Notes: generated by a model not told the origin, from the sequence alone. A DNA stretch of 64,000 nucleotides from Bog-473 sp963840435 (GCA_963840435.1 CAWIYY010000003.1:496001-560000), one strand, 5' to 3'; positions 7,528 to 16,521 are shown, numbered from the stretch's first letter. Program-made: numbers and translations.

Positions 7528-8352
7528 GTGACCGACGGCACCACCCCACTGGTCGCGCTGAGCGTGGCCGGCTCCGACTCGGGCGGTGGGGCGGGCGCCC
7601 AGGCCGACCTCAAGACCTTCGCCGCCCACGGTGTGCACGGGACGTCCGCGCTCACCGCCGTGACCGCGCAGAACACGGCCGAGGTGCGCGGCGTGGTCGC
7701 CCTCGATCCCGGGTTCGTGCGTCTGCAGATCGAGACGGTGCTGGCCGACTTCGACGTGCGCGCCGTGAAGACGGGCATGCTGGCCAACGAGGCCATCGTC
7801 GACGTGGTGGCCGCGCTGGCCGCGGCGGGTGCGCTGCCCCAGCTGGTGGTGGACCCGGTGCTGGTGTCCTCGAGCGGGCACCGGCTGATGGAGGACGCGG
7901 GCGTCGACGCCTACCTGGCCCGGCTCCTCCCCCACGCCCTGGTGGCCACGCCCAACCTGCGCGAGGCCGCCGTGCTGGGCGCGACCACGGTCGAGGCGCT
8001 GGCGGCCGACGTGGGCGCCCGGGTCGAAGTGGCCGAGAAGATCCGTTCCTCGGGCGTGCCCTGGGTGGTGGTCAAGGGCGGCCATCTGAGCGCGTCGGCC
8101 GACGACGTGGTGGCCGGGCCCGGCGGCGTGGTCGTCCTCGAGGGCGCCCGGGTCGAGACCGGGAACGACCACGGGACCGGCTGTTCGCTCTCGGCCGCCA
8201 TCGCGGCCAACCTGGCCCTGGGCCTCGACGTGCTGCCGGCGGTGGAGAGGGCCAAGGCCTTCGTGGCCCGGGCTCTGGCCGGCGGCGCGACCTGGCGGCT
8301 CGGGAGCGGCCACGGGCCCCTCGATCATTTCGGGTGGTCGACCGGGCCGTAG
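7528..8352 (+). CDS. thiD: Hydroxymethylpyrimidine / phosphomethylpyrimidine kinase
   Basis: A 274-residue ribokinase-fold kinase that phosphorylates HMP and HMP-P for thiamine synthesis. Evidence: the N-terminal SVAGSDSGGGAGAQADLKTF, VDPVLVSSSGHRLM in the middle, and the C-terminal NDHGTGCSLSAAIAANLALG, whose Asp/Gly motif forms the anion hole and catalytic base of the family. The start is GTG 7528. It is divergent from thiG, which makes the other half of the vitamin, and is followed by an unrelated membrane-anchored protein gene 12 bases later. Confidence 0.95.
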   Translation: MTDGTTPLVALSVAGSDSGGGAGAQADLKTFAAHGVHGTSALTAVTAQNTAEVRGVVALDPGFVRLQIETVLADFDVRAVKTGMLANEAIVDVVAALAAAGALPQLVVDPVLVSSSGHRLMEDAGVDAYLARLLPHALVATPNLREAAVLGATTVEALAADVGARVEVAEKIRSSGVPWVVVKGGHLSASADDVVAGPGGVVVLEGARVETGNDHGTGCSLSAAIAANLALGLDVLPAVERAKAFVARALAGGATWRLGSGHGPLDHFGWSTGP

Positions 8353-8364
8353 GCTGGACGGGCC

Positions 8365-8985
8365 ATGTCGCTCGGATCGGACAACGCCGCCGTCGCCCCC
8401 CTCCGCCCGCCGACCCGGGGCGGCGTGTCGATGCGCCCGGCCATGATCGTGCTCGGGCTGGCCGTGCTCATCATCGTGCTCTTCGTCAGCCTCTCCCTGG
8501 CCACCTCGTCGCAGCCGGCCCCGGTGCGCACGAGGTCGGCGCCGCAGATCGTGAGCGGCTCCAACCTCAAGGCCACCCCGGCCGCCAAGGCGCTGGCCCC
8601 GATCATCAACGCGGGCCAGCCGCCCGACAACGTCATCAATGCGGCGGACATCCCGGTGGGGGCAGTGCGGCTCTCGAGCCTGAACAACGCCGGCGAGTCG
8701 GGGCAGTACGACTCGCAGGTGTCTCTGCGCTCAGACGCCTCCCAGGGGGCGCTGCTGGCCTTCTACGCGTCCGACATGAAGAGCCAGGGCTGGCAGGTCT
8801 TCGACCGTGGTCCCGCCGCCAACGACCCCAACGCGCTCGAGGTGCTCGGGAAGCTGGCCGGGACCGACGGGTACTACTGGGAGATGGGCGTCACGGTCCA
8901 GCCCACCACGTTCGGCAAGGGTGCGCCGGCCTCGGGCGACACGACCTTCACCGTGCGGCTGCTCCAGGAGCCCGACCCCGAATAG
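8365..8985 (+). CDS. Membrane-anchored protein of unknown function
   Basis: A 206-residue protein from ATG 8365 with one strong transmembrane segment (about residues 27-46, MIVLGLAVLIIVLFVSLSLA) behind a short cytoplasmic N-terminus. The rest, about 155 residues, would lie outside. Its C-terminal part (LLAFYASDMKSQGWQVFDRG, then YYWEMGVTV) looks like a small alpha/beta domain found in uncharacterised actinobacterial lipoprotein-like proteins. No catalytic motif is recognisable. It is 12 bases after thiD and may be cotranscribed; it converges with the next gene with a 4-base gap. Confidence 0.75.
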   Translation: MSLGSDNAAVAPLRPPTRGGVSMRPAMIVLGLAVLIIVLFVSLSLATSSQPAPVRTRSAPQIVSGSNLKATPAAKALAPIINAGQPPDNVINAADIPVGAVRLSSLNNAGESGQYDSQVSLRSDASQGALLAFYASDMKSQGWQVFDRGPAANDPNALEVLGKLAGTDGYYWEMGVTVQPTTFGKGAPASGDTTFTVRLLQEPDPE

Positions 8986-8989
8986 GCGG

Positions 8990-10417
8990 TCAGGCCCCGC
9001 CGACGGGGGCCAGCTCCTGGAGGTCGAGCAGCCCGGTCTCGGCGGCGCGGCGCCGCCGGTCCGGTTCGGCCAGCAGGTAGGCCCAGACGAAGAGGTTGAT
9101 CGGGTACACCAGGTAGCCGACCCGCGGGTTGGGGGCCAGCAGGATGAGGAACGCCATCACGACGCCGGAGATGGTGCAGACCTCGGCCACCGTGCGCGGC
9201 GTGTGTTTCGTGAGGTGGCGCAGCAGGCCGACGGCGAGGATCAGGCCGACGCCGAGCGGCAGGGCCCGGCTGAGCGAGGGGAACCAGGTGACGAGGACGT
9301 GGCCGGGCAGCGCGCTGGCCGCCGTCGAGGGGATGGCGCTCAGGCCCAGCGGGAAGAGCACGACGTCGTCGATGAGGGCGAAGGGCCCGCGCAGGGCGAA
9401 GGGGAAGATGGTGGGCACCGCCACGACCAAGATGCCGGCCAGCATCAGCAGTGGACGTCGCCGGCCCCGGCGGTCCCAGGCGCAGAACAGGGCCAGCACG
9501 GCGAGCGGCCAGGCGGTGAACTTCATGGCCGAGGCGATACCGAGCACGACCCCGGACGCGAAGGGGCGCTGTCGTTGGGCCAGGACCATGGCGAGCAACA
9601 TGAACGCCACGACCGGGATGTCGTCGCCCCCCGTGGCCAACGGCAGCGCGGCCAGCGGGAGGATGATGAGCGCCTGGACGGCGCGCATCTTGCGGCGGCC
9701 GGGAGATCGGCAGAGGTACATGGCCACTCCGGCCACCGCCAGGGTGGTCAGGCAGAAGAAGATGCGGGCGTCGCTCAACCCGCTGTTGGGCCAGATGTCG
9801 CTCGGGACGCCGGCCAGCGCCATGAGCGGCAGGTAGGGCAGGAAGCCGGCGTAGTCGGGCTCACCCGGCGGGTGGTACGGCACCTCGTGGTGGAACCGCT
9901 CGATCTTGCGATACGGGTCCGTCCCCTTGACCAGGTCCTGGCCGCCCACCTCGACGCTGGTCACCTCGGGTTGGAGGTGGGAACCGGGGACCCCGTCGAA
10001 GCGCCACAGGATCTCGAGGCCCATCGGGACGGCCAGCGCCCCGGCGAAGACGCAGGCGGCAATGATGATGCGGGCCAGCCAGGCCCGGTGGTGCTGGCGC
10101 GTGGTGAGCGTCCGCCCGTCCGCGCTGCGCCGGCGGGCCCGCCGCAGGACGAGGGCCACGGCGACCGAGGCCACGACACCGAAGACGTAGGGCGACAGCG
10201 CCATGCGCCCCCACACCTGGTACAGGGCGTTCTCCGAGGTGTAGATGGTGATGAGGGCGAAGACGGCGCTGCCGAAGTAGAGCAGCGCGTCACCCGCCTC
10301 GGGCGAGATGCGGGCCAGCTCCGTCTTCGAGCGCTCCCAGGCGGCCGTCAGGCGGGCGGACGCGAGCGCCGTCGTGGCGCCGGGGCGGTCCAGAGGTGTC
10401 GCGGTCGGAGTGGCCAT
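8990..10417 (-). CDS. Polytopic membrane protein, possibly a GT-C/DUF2029-type mannosyltransferase
   Basis: About 475 residues with ten or more hydrophobic helices, and an N-terminal tail that begins best at ATG 10417 (MATPTATP). A longer frame to 10438 exists. The arrangement, with a first extracellular loop after helix 3 followed by many helices and short basic cytoplasmic loops (RRARRR, PGRRKMR, WDRRGRRR), resembles integral-membrane GT-C or GT87 glycosyltransferases. Segments such as IASAMKFTAWPLAVLALFCAW are reminiscent of the DUF2029 family, in which KxxP is common. No catalytic Asp pair can be assigned with certainty, so the function stays open. Confidence 0.65.
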   Translation of the reverse strand: MATPTATPLDRPGATTALASARLTAAWERSKTELARISPEAGDALLYFGSAVFALITIYTSENALYQVWGRMALSPYVFGVVASVAVALVLRRARRRSADGRTLTTRQHHRAWLARIIIAACVFAGALAVPMGLEILWRFDGVPGSHLQPEVTSVEVGGQDLVKGTDPYRKIERFHHEVPYHPPGEPDYAGFLPYLPLMALAGVPSDIWPNSGLSDARIFFCLTTLAVAGVAMYLCRSPGRRKMRAVQALIILPLAALPLATGGDDIPVVAFMLLAMVLAQRQRPFASGVVLGIASAMKFTAWPLAVLALFCAWDRRGRRRPLLMLAGILVVAVPTIFPFALRGPFALIDDVVLFPLGLSAIPSTAASALPGHVLVTWFPSLSRALPLGVGLILAVGLLRHLTKHTPRTVAEVCTISGVVMAFLILLAPNPRVGYLVYPINLFVWAYLLAEPDRRRRAAETGLLDLQELAPVGGA

Positions 10418-10474
10418 TGGACGTCGAAAGCCTCGCACAGGGTGGCGACGAGAGAGGGGAACCTCAATGAGACC

Positions 10475-12442
10475 TTAGAGGCCCAACTCCGACAGATAGA
10501 ACGCCAATTCGGCCTCGAGGCATGCGGTCAACGTCTCGGCCCGGCGGAAACCGTGGCCTTCGCCCTCGAAGAAGACCAGCTCACAGGGGCGGCCCGCCGC
10601 GGCCAGGGCGTCCCGCAGACGCTCTGCCTGCTGGGGCGGGACCACCGGGTCCTCGGTGCCCTGGAGGAGCAGCACCGATCCGGCCATGGCCTCGGCCCGG
10701 CACACCGGGGACCGCTCCTCGTAGAGCGCCTCGGCCCCGGGCAGCGGGCCGATCAGGCGATCGGTGTAGCGCGCCTCGAAGTCGTGTGTCGTGGCCACCA
10801 GCCCCATCAGGTCGGTGACGCCGTACCAGGACACGCAGGCCGAGAAGCCCTCGCCCGAAGCCAGCGCGTTGAGGGCGGTCAGCCCGCCGGCACTGCCGCC
10901 CCGGATGGCCATGCGCTCGGGGTCGACGTCGCCCCGGGCGGCGAGGTGGAGGGCGGCATCGAGGCAGTCCTCGGCGTCGGCCACGCCCCAGAGACCCCAG
11001 AGGGCGTTGCGGTAGGCCCGCCCGTAGCCCGTGCTGCCGGCGTAATCGACGCAGGCGGCGGCGAAGCCCCGGGTGGTGAAGAACTGGACGGTCAGATCGA
11101 GCCCGGACTGGCAGCTCGAGGTCGGGCCGCCGTGGCACCAGACCACCAGGGGCGGGGGTGCGTCGGGCGAGCCCGCCCCGGCCCCGTTCCCGGCCCCGTT
11201 CCCGGCCCCGGCGGGTCGGTACAACGTCCCGAACACGGGACGCCCGGAACGCCCGGTCAATGAGAAGGGCTCACCCCGGGTCACGTAAGCCGGGCCGAGG
11301 ACGGCCGTCGCGGCCGCCCCGGCACCCCGGAGCGGCGCCGCCCCGGTCCCCGGACGCCAGAGCCACACGGCCGGGGGCGCGTCCGGCGTCGCCCCGATCA
11401 GGGCCACGCCGCCGTCGTGGGCACAGACCGCGCCGATGGCCACGCACGGCTGGTCGGCCGGCTCGGTCCGGCCCGTGGCCGGATCCACGACGACGAGGTC
11501 GTCACGGCCGGCCGACGTCCGCCGCAGGACCAGCGCGCCGTCGGGCAGCTCGGCCATGGTCTGCTGCCTGAGCACCCAGTCGGGCCCGTGGAACTCCGCC
11601 TCCTCCCCCACCAGGGGCCCGGCCTGGCCGCCGCTCGGGGACAGGTCGGCGACGAAGGGCTGCCACCAGCCCCGGCGGTCAGAGACGAAACGCAGGCGCC
11701 GGTCGGACGGCCAGGCCGGCTGCCCCACCGACTCCCCCGGGCCGCCGGCCACCAGCCGGGGCTCGCCCACCGGCGCCAGGGAGGTCGGGGTGACGTCCTG
11801 CACCAGGAGCTCGCCGGCGTCCCAGGGCATGTCCGGGTGGTCCCAGGCCACCACGGCCACCCGGTCGCCCGCCTGGTTCACCGCCGGTGCGCCGTAGAAG
11901 TCGTGGCCTTCGAAGAGCACCGTCTCGGCTGGTTCCGCCTCCGGGTCGATGGCCAGCGCCACCACCTGGTGCAGCGGCCTGGCCGCCCCTTGCGCATGGA
12001 CCTCGCGCACGGCCAGGACCCAGCCGCCGTCCCCCGTGGCGACCAGGCCGCCGTGGCGGTGCTGGTGGCCCGGCGGCGCCTCATCGCTCAACGGGCGCGG
12101 TGCGCCCGACGGTGACCGTGCCGGACCGTCGCAAATCCACACGCGTTGGTCCGTCTGGTCCACGTAGGCGAACGCGCCGCGCCCGCGCCCGGGGACCAGT
12201 GCCATGGCCCCGCCGCCGTACTCGTGCACCCGGCTGCGCATGCTCACGCCCTCGGGCCCGTGGTCGACCACGTCGGTCCCCTCGGCCCGCACCAGCACCA
12301 CCCGCCCGCCGTCGGACGGCCGGGACTCGAGCCAGTACAGCGAACGGCCGTCCGAACACAGCTCGGCAAGCGACGACTTCGCCCCGGCGACGTCGGTTGC
12401 AGCGAGCGGCGACGGCCAACGCCCGTACCCGGCAGTGCTCAT
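10475..12442 (-). CDS. S9-family (prolyl oligopeptidase-type) peptidase
   Basis: From ATG 12442 the protein has 655 residues with no signal peptide. The N-terminal two thirds is a beta-propeller with loosely repeated WD/PD40-like strands. The C-terminal alpha/beta-hydrolase domain carries VVWCHGGPTSSCQ (oxyanion region), the nucleophile in GGSAGG near residue 515, the Asp in QGTEDPVVPP and the His in GEGHGFR. This layout is that of dipeptidyl-aminopeptidase/acylaminoacyl-peptidase enzymes of family S9. A short tandem repeat in the DNA near 11165-11215 encodes a Gly/Ala/Asn linker before the hydrolase domain. It diverges from the oxidoreductase gene. Confidence 0.92.
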   Translation of the reverse strand: MSTAGYGRWPSPLAATDVAGAKSSLAELCSDGRSLYWLESRPSDGGRVVLVRAEGTDVVDHGPEGVSMRSRVHEYGGGAMALVPGRGRGAFAYVDQTDQRVWICDGPARSPSGAPRPLSDEAPPGHQHRHGGLVATGDGGWVLAVREVHAQGAARPLHQVVALAIDPEAEPAETVLFEGHDFYGAPAVNQAGDRVAVVAWDHPDMPWDAGELLVQDVTPTSLAPVGEPRLVAGGPGESVGQPAWPSDRRLRFVSDRRGWWQPFVADLSPSGGQAGPLVGEEAEFHGPDWVLRQQTMAELPDGALVLRRTSAGRDDLVVVDPATGRTEPADQPCVAIGAVCAHDGGVALIGATPDAPPAVWLWRPGTGAAPLRGAGAAATAVLGPAYVTRGEPFSLTGRSGRPVFGTLYRPAGAGNGAGNGAGAGSPDAPPPLVVWCHGGPTSSCQSGLDLTVQFFTTRGFAAACVDYAGSTGYGRAYRNALWGLWGVADAEDCLDAALHLAARGDVDPERMAIRGGSAGGLTALNALASGEGFSACVSWYGVTDLMGLVATTHDFEARYTDRLIGPLPGAEALYEERSPVCRAEAMAGSVLLLQGTEDPVVPPQQAERLRDALAAAGRPCELVFFEGEGHGFRRAETLTACLEAELAFYLSELGL

Positions 12443-12502
12443 TGCCCGCAACGTAGCGCCGGCGGGGCCGCCGGACGGAGCTGGGCCTCTACAGTTGAGC
12501 AC

Positions 12503-13498
12503 GTGCAGTTCCCGGCCTACGTGCTCTCGAAGACCGGCGAGATGATCCGCCCCGGCGTGGTCCAGCTGTCCGACACCGACCTGCCGGCGGGCGAGGTGCT
12601 GATCCACGTCGAGTGGAGCGCCATCAACTTCAAGGACGCCATGGTCACCCGCCCGGGCAACCGGGTGGCCCGCACCTTCCCCCTGGTTCCCGGCGTCGAG
12701 CTGGCCGGTGTGGTCGAGGAGAGCTCGAGCGACGAGTTCACACCGGGCCAGCGCGTCCTCGTCCAGGGCTACGAGCTCGGCGTCTCGCACCACGGCGGGT
12801 TCGCCGCCTACGCCCGGGTCCCGGCCGACTGGGTCGTTCCGCTCCCGGACTCGCTGAGCTGCCGCAATGCGGCCATCATCGGGCTGGCCGGCTACACAGC
12901 CCTGCTCTCGCTCAACCGCCTGCTGCGCCACGGCACGGCGCCCGACGACGGGCCCATCCTGGTCACCGGCGCCTCGGGTGGCGTCGGCTCGGCGGCCGTC
13001 GCCCTCGTGGCCAACGCCGGCTTCGAGGTGGTGGCTTCCTCGGGCAAGTCGGCCGAACACGACTACCTCAAAGAGCTCGGCGCGTCACGAGTCGTCGGCC
13101 GCGAGTTCACCGAGGACGACGGGCGCACGCTCGGCCCCCAGCTCTGGGGTGGCGTGGTCGACTGTGTCGGCGGCATGGCGCTGGCCGAGGCGCTGCGCAC
13201 GGTGCGCTACGGCGGTGCGGTGGCGGCCAGCGGACTGACCGGCGGCAACAACCTGGCCACGACGGTCTACCCCTTCATCATCCGCGGCGTGTCGCTGCTG
13301 GGCATCGACACGGTGGCGACGCCGATCGAGGAACGGCGCACCCTGTGGGGCGATATGGCCGAGTCCTTCCCGCTCGAGCACTGCGAGGACATGGTCCACG
13401 AGGAGATCGGCCTCGACGGGCTCACCGCCGCCCTCGACCAGGTGCTCGATGCCGCAGTGCGCGGCCGCGTCCTCGTCACGCCCGAGACTTCGGTCTGA
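12503..13498 (+). CDS. acuI: Acrylyl-CoA reductase AcuI / YhdH-type NADPH oxidoreductase
   Basis: A 331-residue medium-chain dehydrogenase/reductase, read from GTG 12503 because homology begins there (VQFPAYVL). It lacks the zinc-binding residues of alcohol dehydrogenases. Features are VEWSAINFKDAMVTRPGNRV, FPLVPGVELAGVV, the nucleotide-binding motif VTGASGGVGSAAVALV, and GGAVAASGLTGGNNLATTVYPFIIRGV followed by LLGID, all typical of the AcuI/YhdH subfamily. That subfamily reduces acrylyl-CoA to propionyl-CoA or related quinone-like substrates with NADPH. It is divergent from the peptidase gene with a 60-base gap. Confidence 0.9.
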   Translation: MQFPAYVLSKTGEMIRPGVVQLSDTDLPAGEVLIHVEWSAINFKDAMVTRPGNRVARTFPLVPGVELAGVVEESSSDEFTPGQRVLVQGYELGVSHHGGFAAYARVPADWVVPLPDSLSCRNAAIIGLAGYTALLSLNRLLRHGTAPDDGPILVTGASGGVGSAAVALVANAGFEVVASSGKSAEHDYLKELGASRVVGREFTEDDGRTLGPQLWGGVVDCVGGMALAEALRTVRYGGAVAASGLTGGNNLATTVYPFIIRGVSLLGIDTVATPIEERRTLWGDMAESFPLEHCEDMVHEEIGLDGLTAALDQVLDAAVRGRVLVTPETSV

Positions 13499-13505
13499 CC
13501 GGACC

Positions 13506-13522
13506 GACCGGTACCGCCGGTC
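13506..13522. terminator. Small inverted repeat between convergent genes
   Basis: GACCGG and CCGGTC flank a 5-base loop between the stop of the AcuI-like gene and the stop of the DUF4232 gene. It could serve as a weak bidirectional terminator. There is no T tract, so this is only a suggestion. Confidence 0.3.
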
Positions 13523-14132
13523 AGCTGGTCGCGTACACCGGCGACACGTAGACCGTCCCGTTGTTGCACGGGGCCATCGTCAGAGGGAAGGTCGGGCTCG
13601 ATCCGCCCCCGTTGGGCAGCGTCACCGACGCCCCTTCGGACTCGGGGCAGCTCGTCTGGGCGCCGGTGGGCACATCGGAGTACTGGTAGGCGAACTGCGC
13701 CGTGCCGGCGGCCGCCAGCACCACCGTCGACGGTGCGGCATTGGCCTGGGCCGACACGTTGACGGTCAGGCCGTTCACGATCGTCACGGTCAGCGGCGCC
13801 CCGCTGCCCGAAGAGAGGGCGAGGGTGGGGTAACCGTTGACGGTGCAGGGCGTCGAGCCCGCGTTCGTGATGACGATGGTGCCCGTGATGGTGCCGGCCG
13901 CACCCTGTCCCTGCCCCGACGCCCCCTTGATGGTGCAGGCCGCCGTGGCGGCGGTGCTCGAGGTGGTCGACGAGGAGGCGGCCGCCGTGGTCGTCGTCGC
14001 GTTCGACGGGTGACTGGCGGCGGAGGTGGTGGTCGTCGTCGAGCTGGAGGACTTGGACGGAGAGCTGCTGCACGCGGCGAAGAGAAGGGCGACGCCCGCC
14101 AGCGCGGCGAGCGTCCAACGGCGAGGAGTCAC
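13521..14132 (-). CDS. DUF4232-family secreted lipoprotein
   Basis: This 203-residue protein begins with a lipoprotein signal (TLAALAGVALLFAACSSS), whose LFAAC is the lipobox with Cys at about residue 21. A Ser/Thr/Ala-rich linker of about 50 residues follows, then a beta-rich domain of about 125 residues with GTIVITNAGSTPCTVNGYPTLAL, matching the actinobacterial DUF4232 family. The function of that family is unknown. The GTG start overlaps the stop of the bifunctional nuclease gene (GTGA), so it is coupled to it as the last gene of the gcvH-FHA-FtsR-BFN operon. Confidence 0.85.
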   Translation of the reverse strand: MTPRRWTLAALAGVALLFAACSSSPSKSSSSTTTTTSAASHPSNATTTTAAASSSTTSSTAATAACTIKGASGQGQGAAGTITGTIVITNAGSTPCTVNGYPTLALSSGSGAPLTVTIVNGLTVNVSAQANAAPSTVVLAAAGTAQFAYQYSDVPTGAQTSCPESEGASVTLPNGGGSSPTFPLTMAPCNNGTVYVSPVYATS

Positions 14133-14629
14133 GCCTCGAAGTCCTCCGGGCGCACCGAGTCCAGGAACTGGCGGAACTGGCCCACCAGCTCGTCGGAGTT
14201 CTCCTCGTCGTCGTCCTCGGTGTCGAGGGCGAGGATGATGCCCTCGGACTCCATCAGCTCGTCGGAGACGAAGAGCGGCGATTCGGTGCGCACGGCCACG
14301 GCCACGGCGTCGGAGGGGCGGCTCGAGACGATGGTGCGCTCGGTGCCGCGCACCAGGTGCATCTCGGCGAAGTACGTCGACGCGCGCAGCTCGGTGATGA
14401 TGACGCGCTCCACGCTGATGTCGAGCGCACCGAGCATGTCCTTCATCAGATCATGGGTCAGCGGGCGCGGCATGGTCACGCCCTGCAGCGCATAGGCAAT
14501 GGCGGTCGCCTCGGGGCTCCCGATGAAGATCGGCAGCGTGCGCCCCTCGCCCTCGGTCTCCTGGAGGAGCAGCACCGGCGTGTTGGACTGCAGGTCCACC
14601 CTGACAGCACGAAGGAGCACACGGACCAT
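14129..14629 (-). CDS. Bifunctional nuclease (BFN/DUF151) family protein, Rv1829-like
   Basis: A 166-residue cytoplasmic protein of the DUF151 (bifunctional nuclease) fold, from ATG 14629. Family signs are VLLLQETEGEGRTLPIFIGSPEATAIAYALQG (acidic and Gly-rich core), the PLTHDLMKDML segment, and SRPSDAVAVAVR, the most conserved stretch, in which SRPSDA is diagnostic. The tail is acidic (DTEDDDEEN). Members have been reported to have DNase/RNase activity in plants; the bacterial role is unclear. In mycobacteria the ortholog lies in the same place between two MerR genes. Confidence 0.93.
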   Translation of the reverse strand: MVRVLLRAVRVDLQSNTPVLLLQETEGEGRTLPIFIGSPEATAIAYALQGVTMPRPLTHDLMKDMLGALDISVERVIITELRASTYFAEMHLVRGTERTIVSSRPSDAVAVAVRTESPLFVSDELMESEGIILALDTEDDDEENSDELVGQFRQFLDSVRPEDFEA

Positions 14630-14662
14630 GTATGAAATGTAGCGCCCGGATCGGCGGGTGCG

Positions 14663-15985
14663 TCAGCCCCCCAGGTGCTGGCGCAGCGCCTGGTGCAGCA
14701 GGGTGGCGCGCATGGACTGGCCCAGGGAGGCCAGCTGGTCCGAGGTCTCGACCGCCCGCTGGCGAGACTCGGGGTTGCGCTGGCGCAGCAGGGGGATGAT
14801 CACCTGCTCGATCAGGCCCAGTTCACGGTCCACGGCGTTGCGGTAGAGCCGCAGGTGTCTCGCCTCGATCCCGTAGGCCCGGAACTGTGCGGCCAGGTTG
14901 GCCAGGGTGAGCGCATCCTCGTCGTAGGTACGGATCCCGGCCACATTGACCGACGCGATGAGCCCGAACCCCTCGAGCCCGGCCAGCTCCTCGGCCGAGA
15001 GCCCGCTGGCCGCGCAGACCTCCTCGCTGGTCATGCTGGCCCCGGTCACCATGGCCGTGGTCGCAGCCGCGCCGGCACCAGCGCCACCGCCCGCACCCGC
15101 ACTCGCGCCCGCTCCTGCACCCGCAGTCGAACCGGCGTCCGCGCCGTCGCCCGCCGCCGCGTCGGCGCCGTGCCGGCCCGCCCGCGTCGCGCCCTTGGCC
15201 TCGCTTGCTGCGCGCCCGCTGCTCGCCTGATTCGATTCCTGGCCGGGGGCCGGCTGCGCCGGTGGCTTCGTCGGTTCCCCTCGCTTCGCACCGGAAGCAC
15301 TCGACACAGTGCCCGCGCCACTCGCCGGCGTACCGGTGCCGCTCACCGGCGCACCGCTACTGCCGATCTGGCGCGCTGACGCGCTCATGGCGGCGCCGCT
15401 GCTCACCGGCACCGGCACGGCTTCGGGTTCACGCGGCGCGTCGACCGTCGGCGCCCGCGCCGGCGCCTCGTCGACCACCTGCAGGCCGGGCCGCCCCGCG
15501 CCCGGTGCCGACGCGGCATCGGGTCGTTGCGCGGAGCGGCGCGAGGCATCCGCCAGAATGCGCGCCATCGCCTCTTCGTCGGCTTTGGTCGGCTGCTCGT
15601 CCACCGGCGCGCCGGCGACCGCTGCCGCGCCGGACGACCCGGCGCTGGCCGCGGCCGGGCGAGAGGCGTTGGCCGCGCGCGCCGGTTTGCCGTTGCCGCC
15701 CTCGGCGGCGACATGGTTCCCAGCACCGGTGTCGTCCAGCTCGCCGTCGGCCAGGCGGTCGCGGATGACCTTGAGCGGGAGGAAGTGCTCGCGCTGCTGG
15801 CGCAGCACCCAGCGCAGGCGCTCGACGTCGTGGTCGAAGAACTTGCGGTAGCCAGACGGCGAGCGCTCCGGGTTCACCAGGCCCTGGCTCTCCAAGAAGC
15901 GGATCTTGGAGATGGTGACGTCGGGGAACTCCTCTCGCAGCAACGTCAGGACGTCGCCGATCGACAGGTAGGTACGGCTGCTCAC
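14663..15985 (-). CDS. ftsR: MerR-family regulator, FtsR (Rv1828)-like, with a very long linker
   Basis: Residues 1-75 form a MerR DNA-binding domain (YLSIGDVLTLLREEFPDVT, ISKIRFLESQGLVNPERSPS, GYRKF). A C-terminal domain of about 130 residues (EEVCAASGLSAEELAGLEGFGL, VNVAGIRTYDEDALTLANLA) resembles the effector part of Rv1828/FtsR, known to activate ftsZ in Corynebacterium. Between them lies about 210 residues of Ala/Gly/Ser/Pro-rich sequence with no predicted fold, which makes this protein (440 residues) much longer than the usual about 250. It starts at a GTG overlapping the FHA stop (GTGA). The order gcvH-FHA-MerR-BFN matches mycobacteria, which supports the assignment. Confidence 0.88.
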   Translation of the reverse strand: MSSRTYLSIGDVLTLLREEFPDVTISKIRFLESQGLVNPERSPSGYRKFFDHDVERLRWVLRQQREHFLPLKVIRDRLADGELDDTGAGNHVAAEGGNGKPARAANASRPAAASAGSSGAAAVAGAPVDEQPTKADEEAMARILADASRRSAQRPDAASAPGAGRPGLQVVDEAPARAPTVDAPREPEAVPVPVSSGAAMSASARQIGSSGAPVSGTGTPASGAGTVSSASGAKRGEPTKPPAQPAPGQESNQASSGRAASEAKGATRAGRHGADAAAGDGADAGSTAGAGAGASAGAGGGAGAGAAATTAMVTGASMTSEEVCAASGLSAEELAGLEGFGLIASVNVAGIRTYDEDALTLANLAAQFRAYGIEARHLRLYRNAVDRELGLIEQVIIPLLRQRNPESRQRAVETSDQLASLGQSMRATLLHQALRQHLGG

Positions 15986-16476
15986 TCGTTCCCCGCCACC
16001 AGGTAGACCAGCTTGAACTTGCCGATCTGCACCTCGTCACCCGGGGCGAGCTGAACTTCGTCGATCCGCTCGCGGTTCACGTAGGTCCCGTTCAACGAGC
16101 CCACATCCCGCAGCGTGTACTTCCCGCCGTCGCCCGGTGTGATCTCCACGTGCCGGCGTGACACCGTGATGTCGTCGAGGAAGATGTCGCTCTCAGGGTG
16201 GCGACCCGCCCGCACCACGTTGTCTCCGAGCAGGTAGCGGGTCCCGATGTTCGGGCCGCGGGTGACCACCAGGACGCCCGCGCCGTGCGGGACCTCGACC
16301 AGAGTGACCTCGGGCTTCTCATCGCCAGCCTCTGCATCGTCGTTCGGATGCAGCGTGATGGTGGCGTCATCGCCGTCCGCCAGGAGTGCACTTCCGCAGG
16401 AAGAACAGAAGTTGACCCCCTCCGGGTTGCGGTGCCCGCAATTGGAACAGAACACGACGACCACGGTACCCCACAC
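15982..16476 (-). CDS. garA: Zinc-ribbon plus FHA-domain protein, GarA-like
   Basis: The protein starts with a short zinc ribbon (FCSNCGHRNPEGVNFCSSCG; two CxxC pairs), then an acidic spacer and an FHA domain of about 95 residues. The phosphothreonine-binding pattern is complete: RAGRHPESDIFLDD, SRRHVEI, GSLNGTYVN. GarA/OdhI controls 2-oxoglutarate metabolism in actinobacteria through phosphorylation of an N-terminal Thr pair; here no clear ETT-type motif precedes the domain and the zinc ribbon takes its place. GTG starts are possible at 16476, 16464 or 16455; the last, giving MFCSNCG, looks most natural but has no clear Shine-Dalgarno. It is in the cluster after gcvH. Confidence 0.88.
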   Translation of the reverse strand: MWGTVVVVFCSNCGHRNPEGVNFCSSCGSALLADGDDATITLHPNDDAEAGDEKPEVTLVEVPHGAGVLVVTRGPNIGTRYLLGDNVVRAGRHPESDIFLDDITVSRRHVEITPGDGGKYTLRDVGSLNGTYVNRERIDEVQLAPGDEVQIGKFKLVYLVAGNE

Positions 16477-16521
16477 CGTGGCCCGCTTCTCTAGGCTGCA
16501 TTTGGTCCCCCCGGGGTCTGG

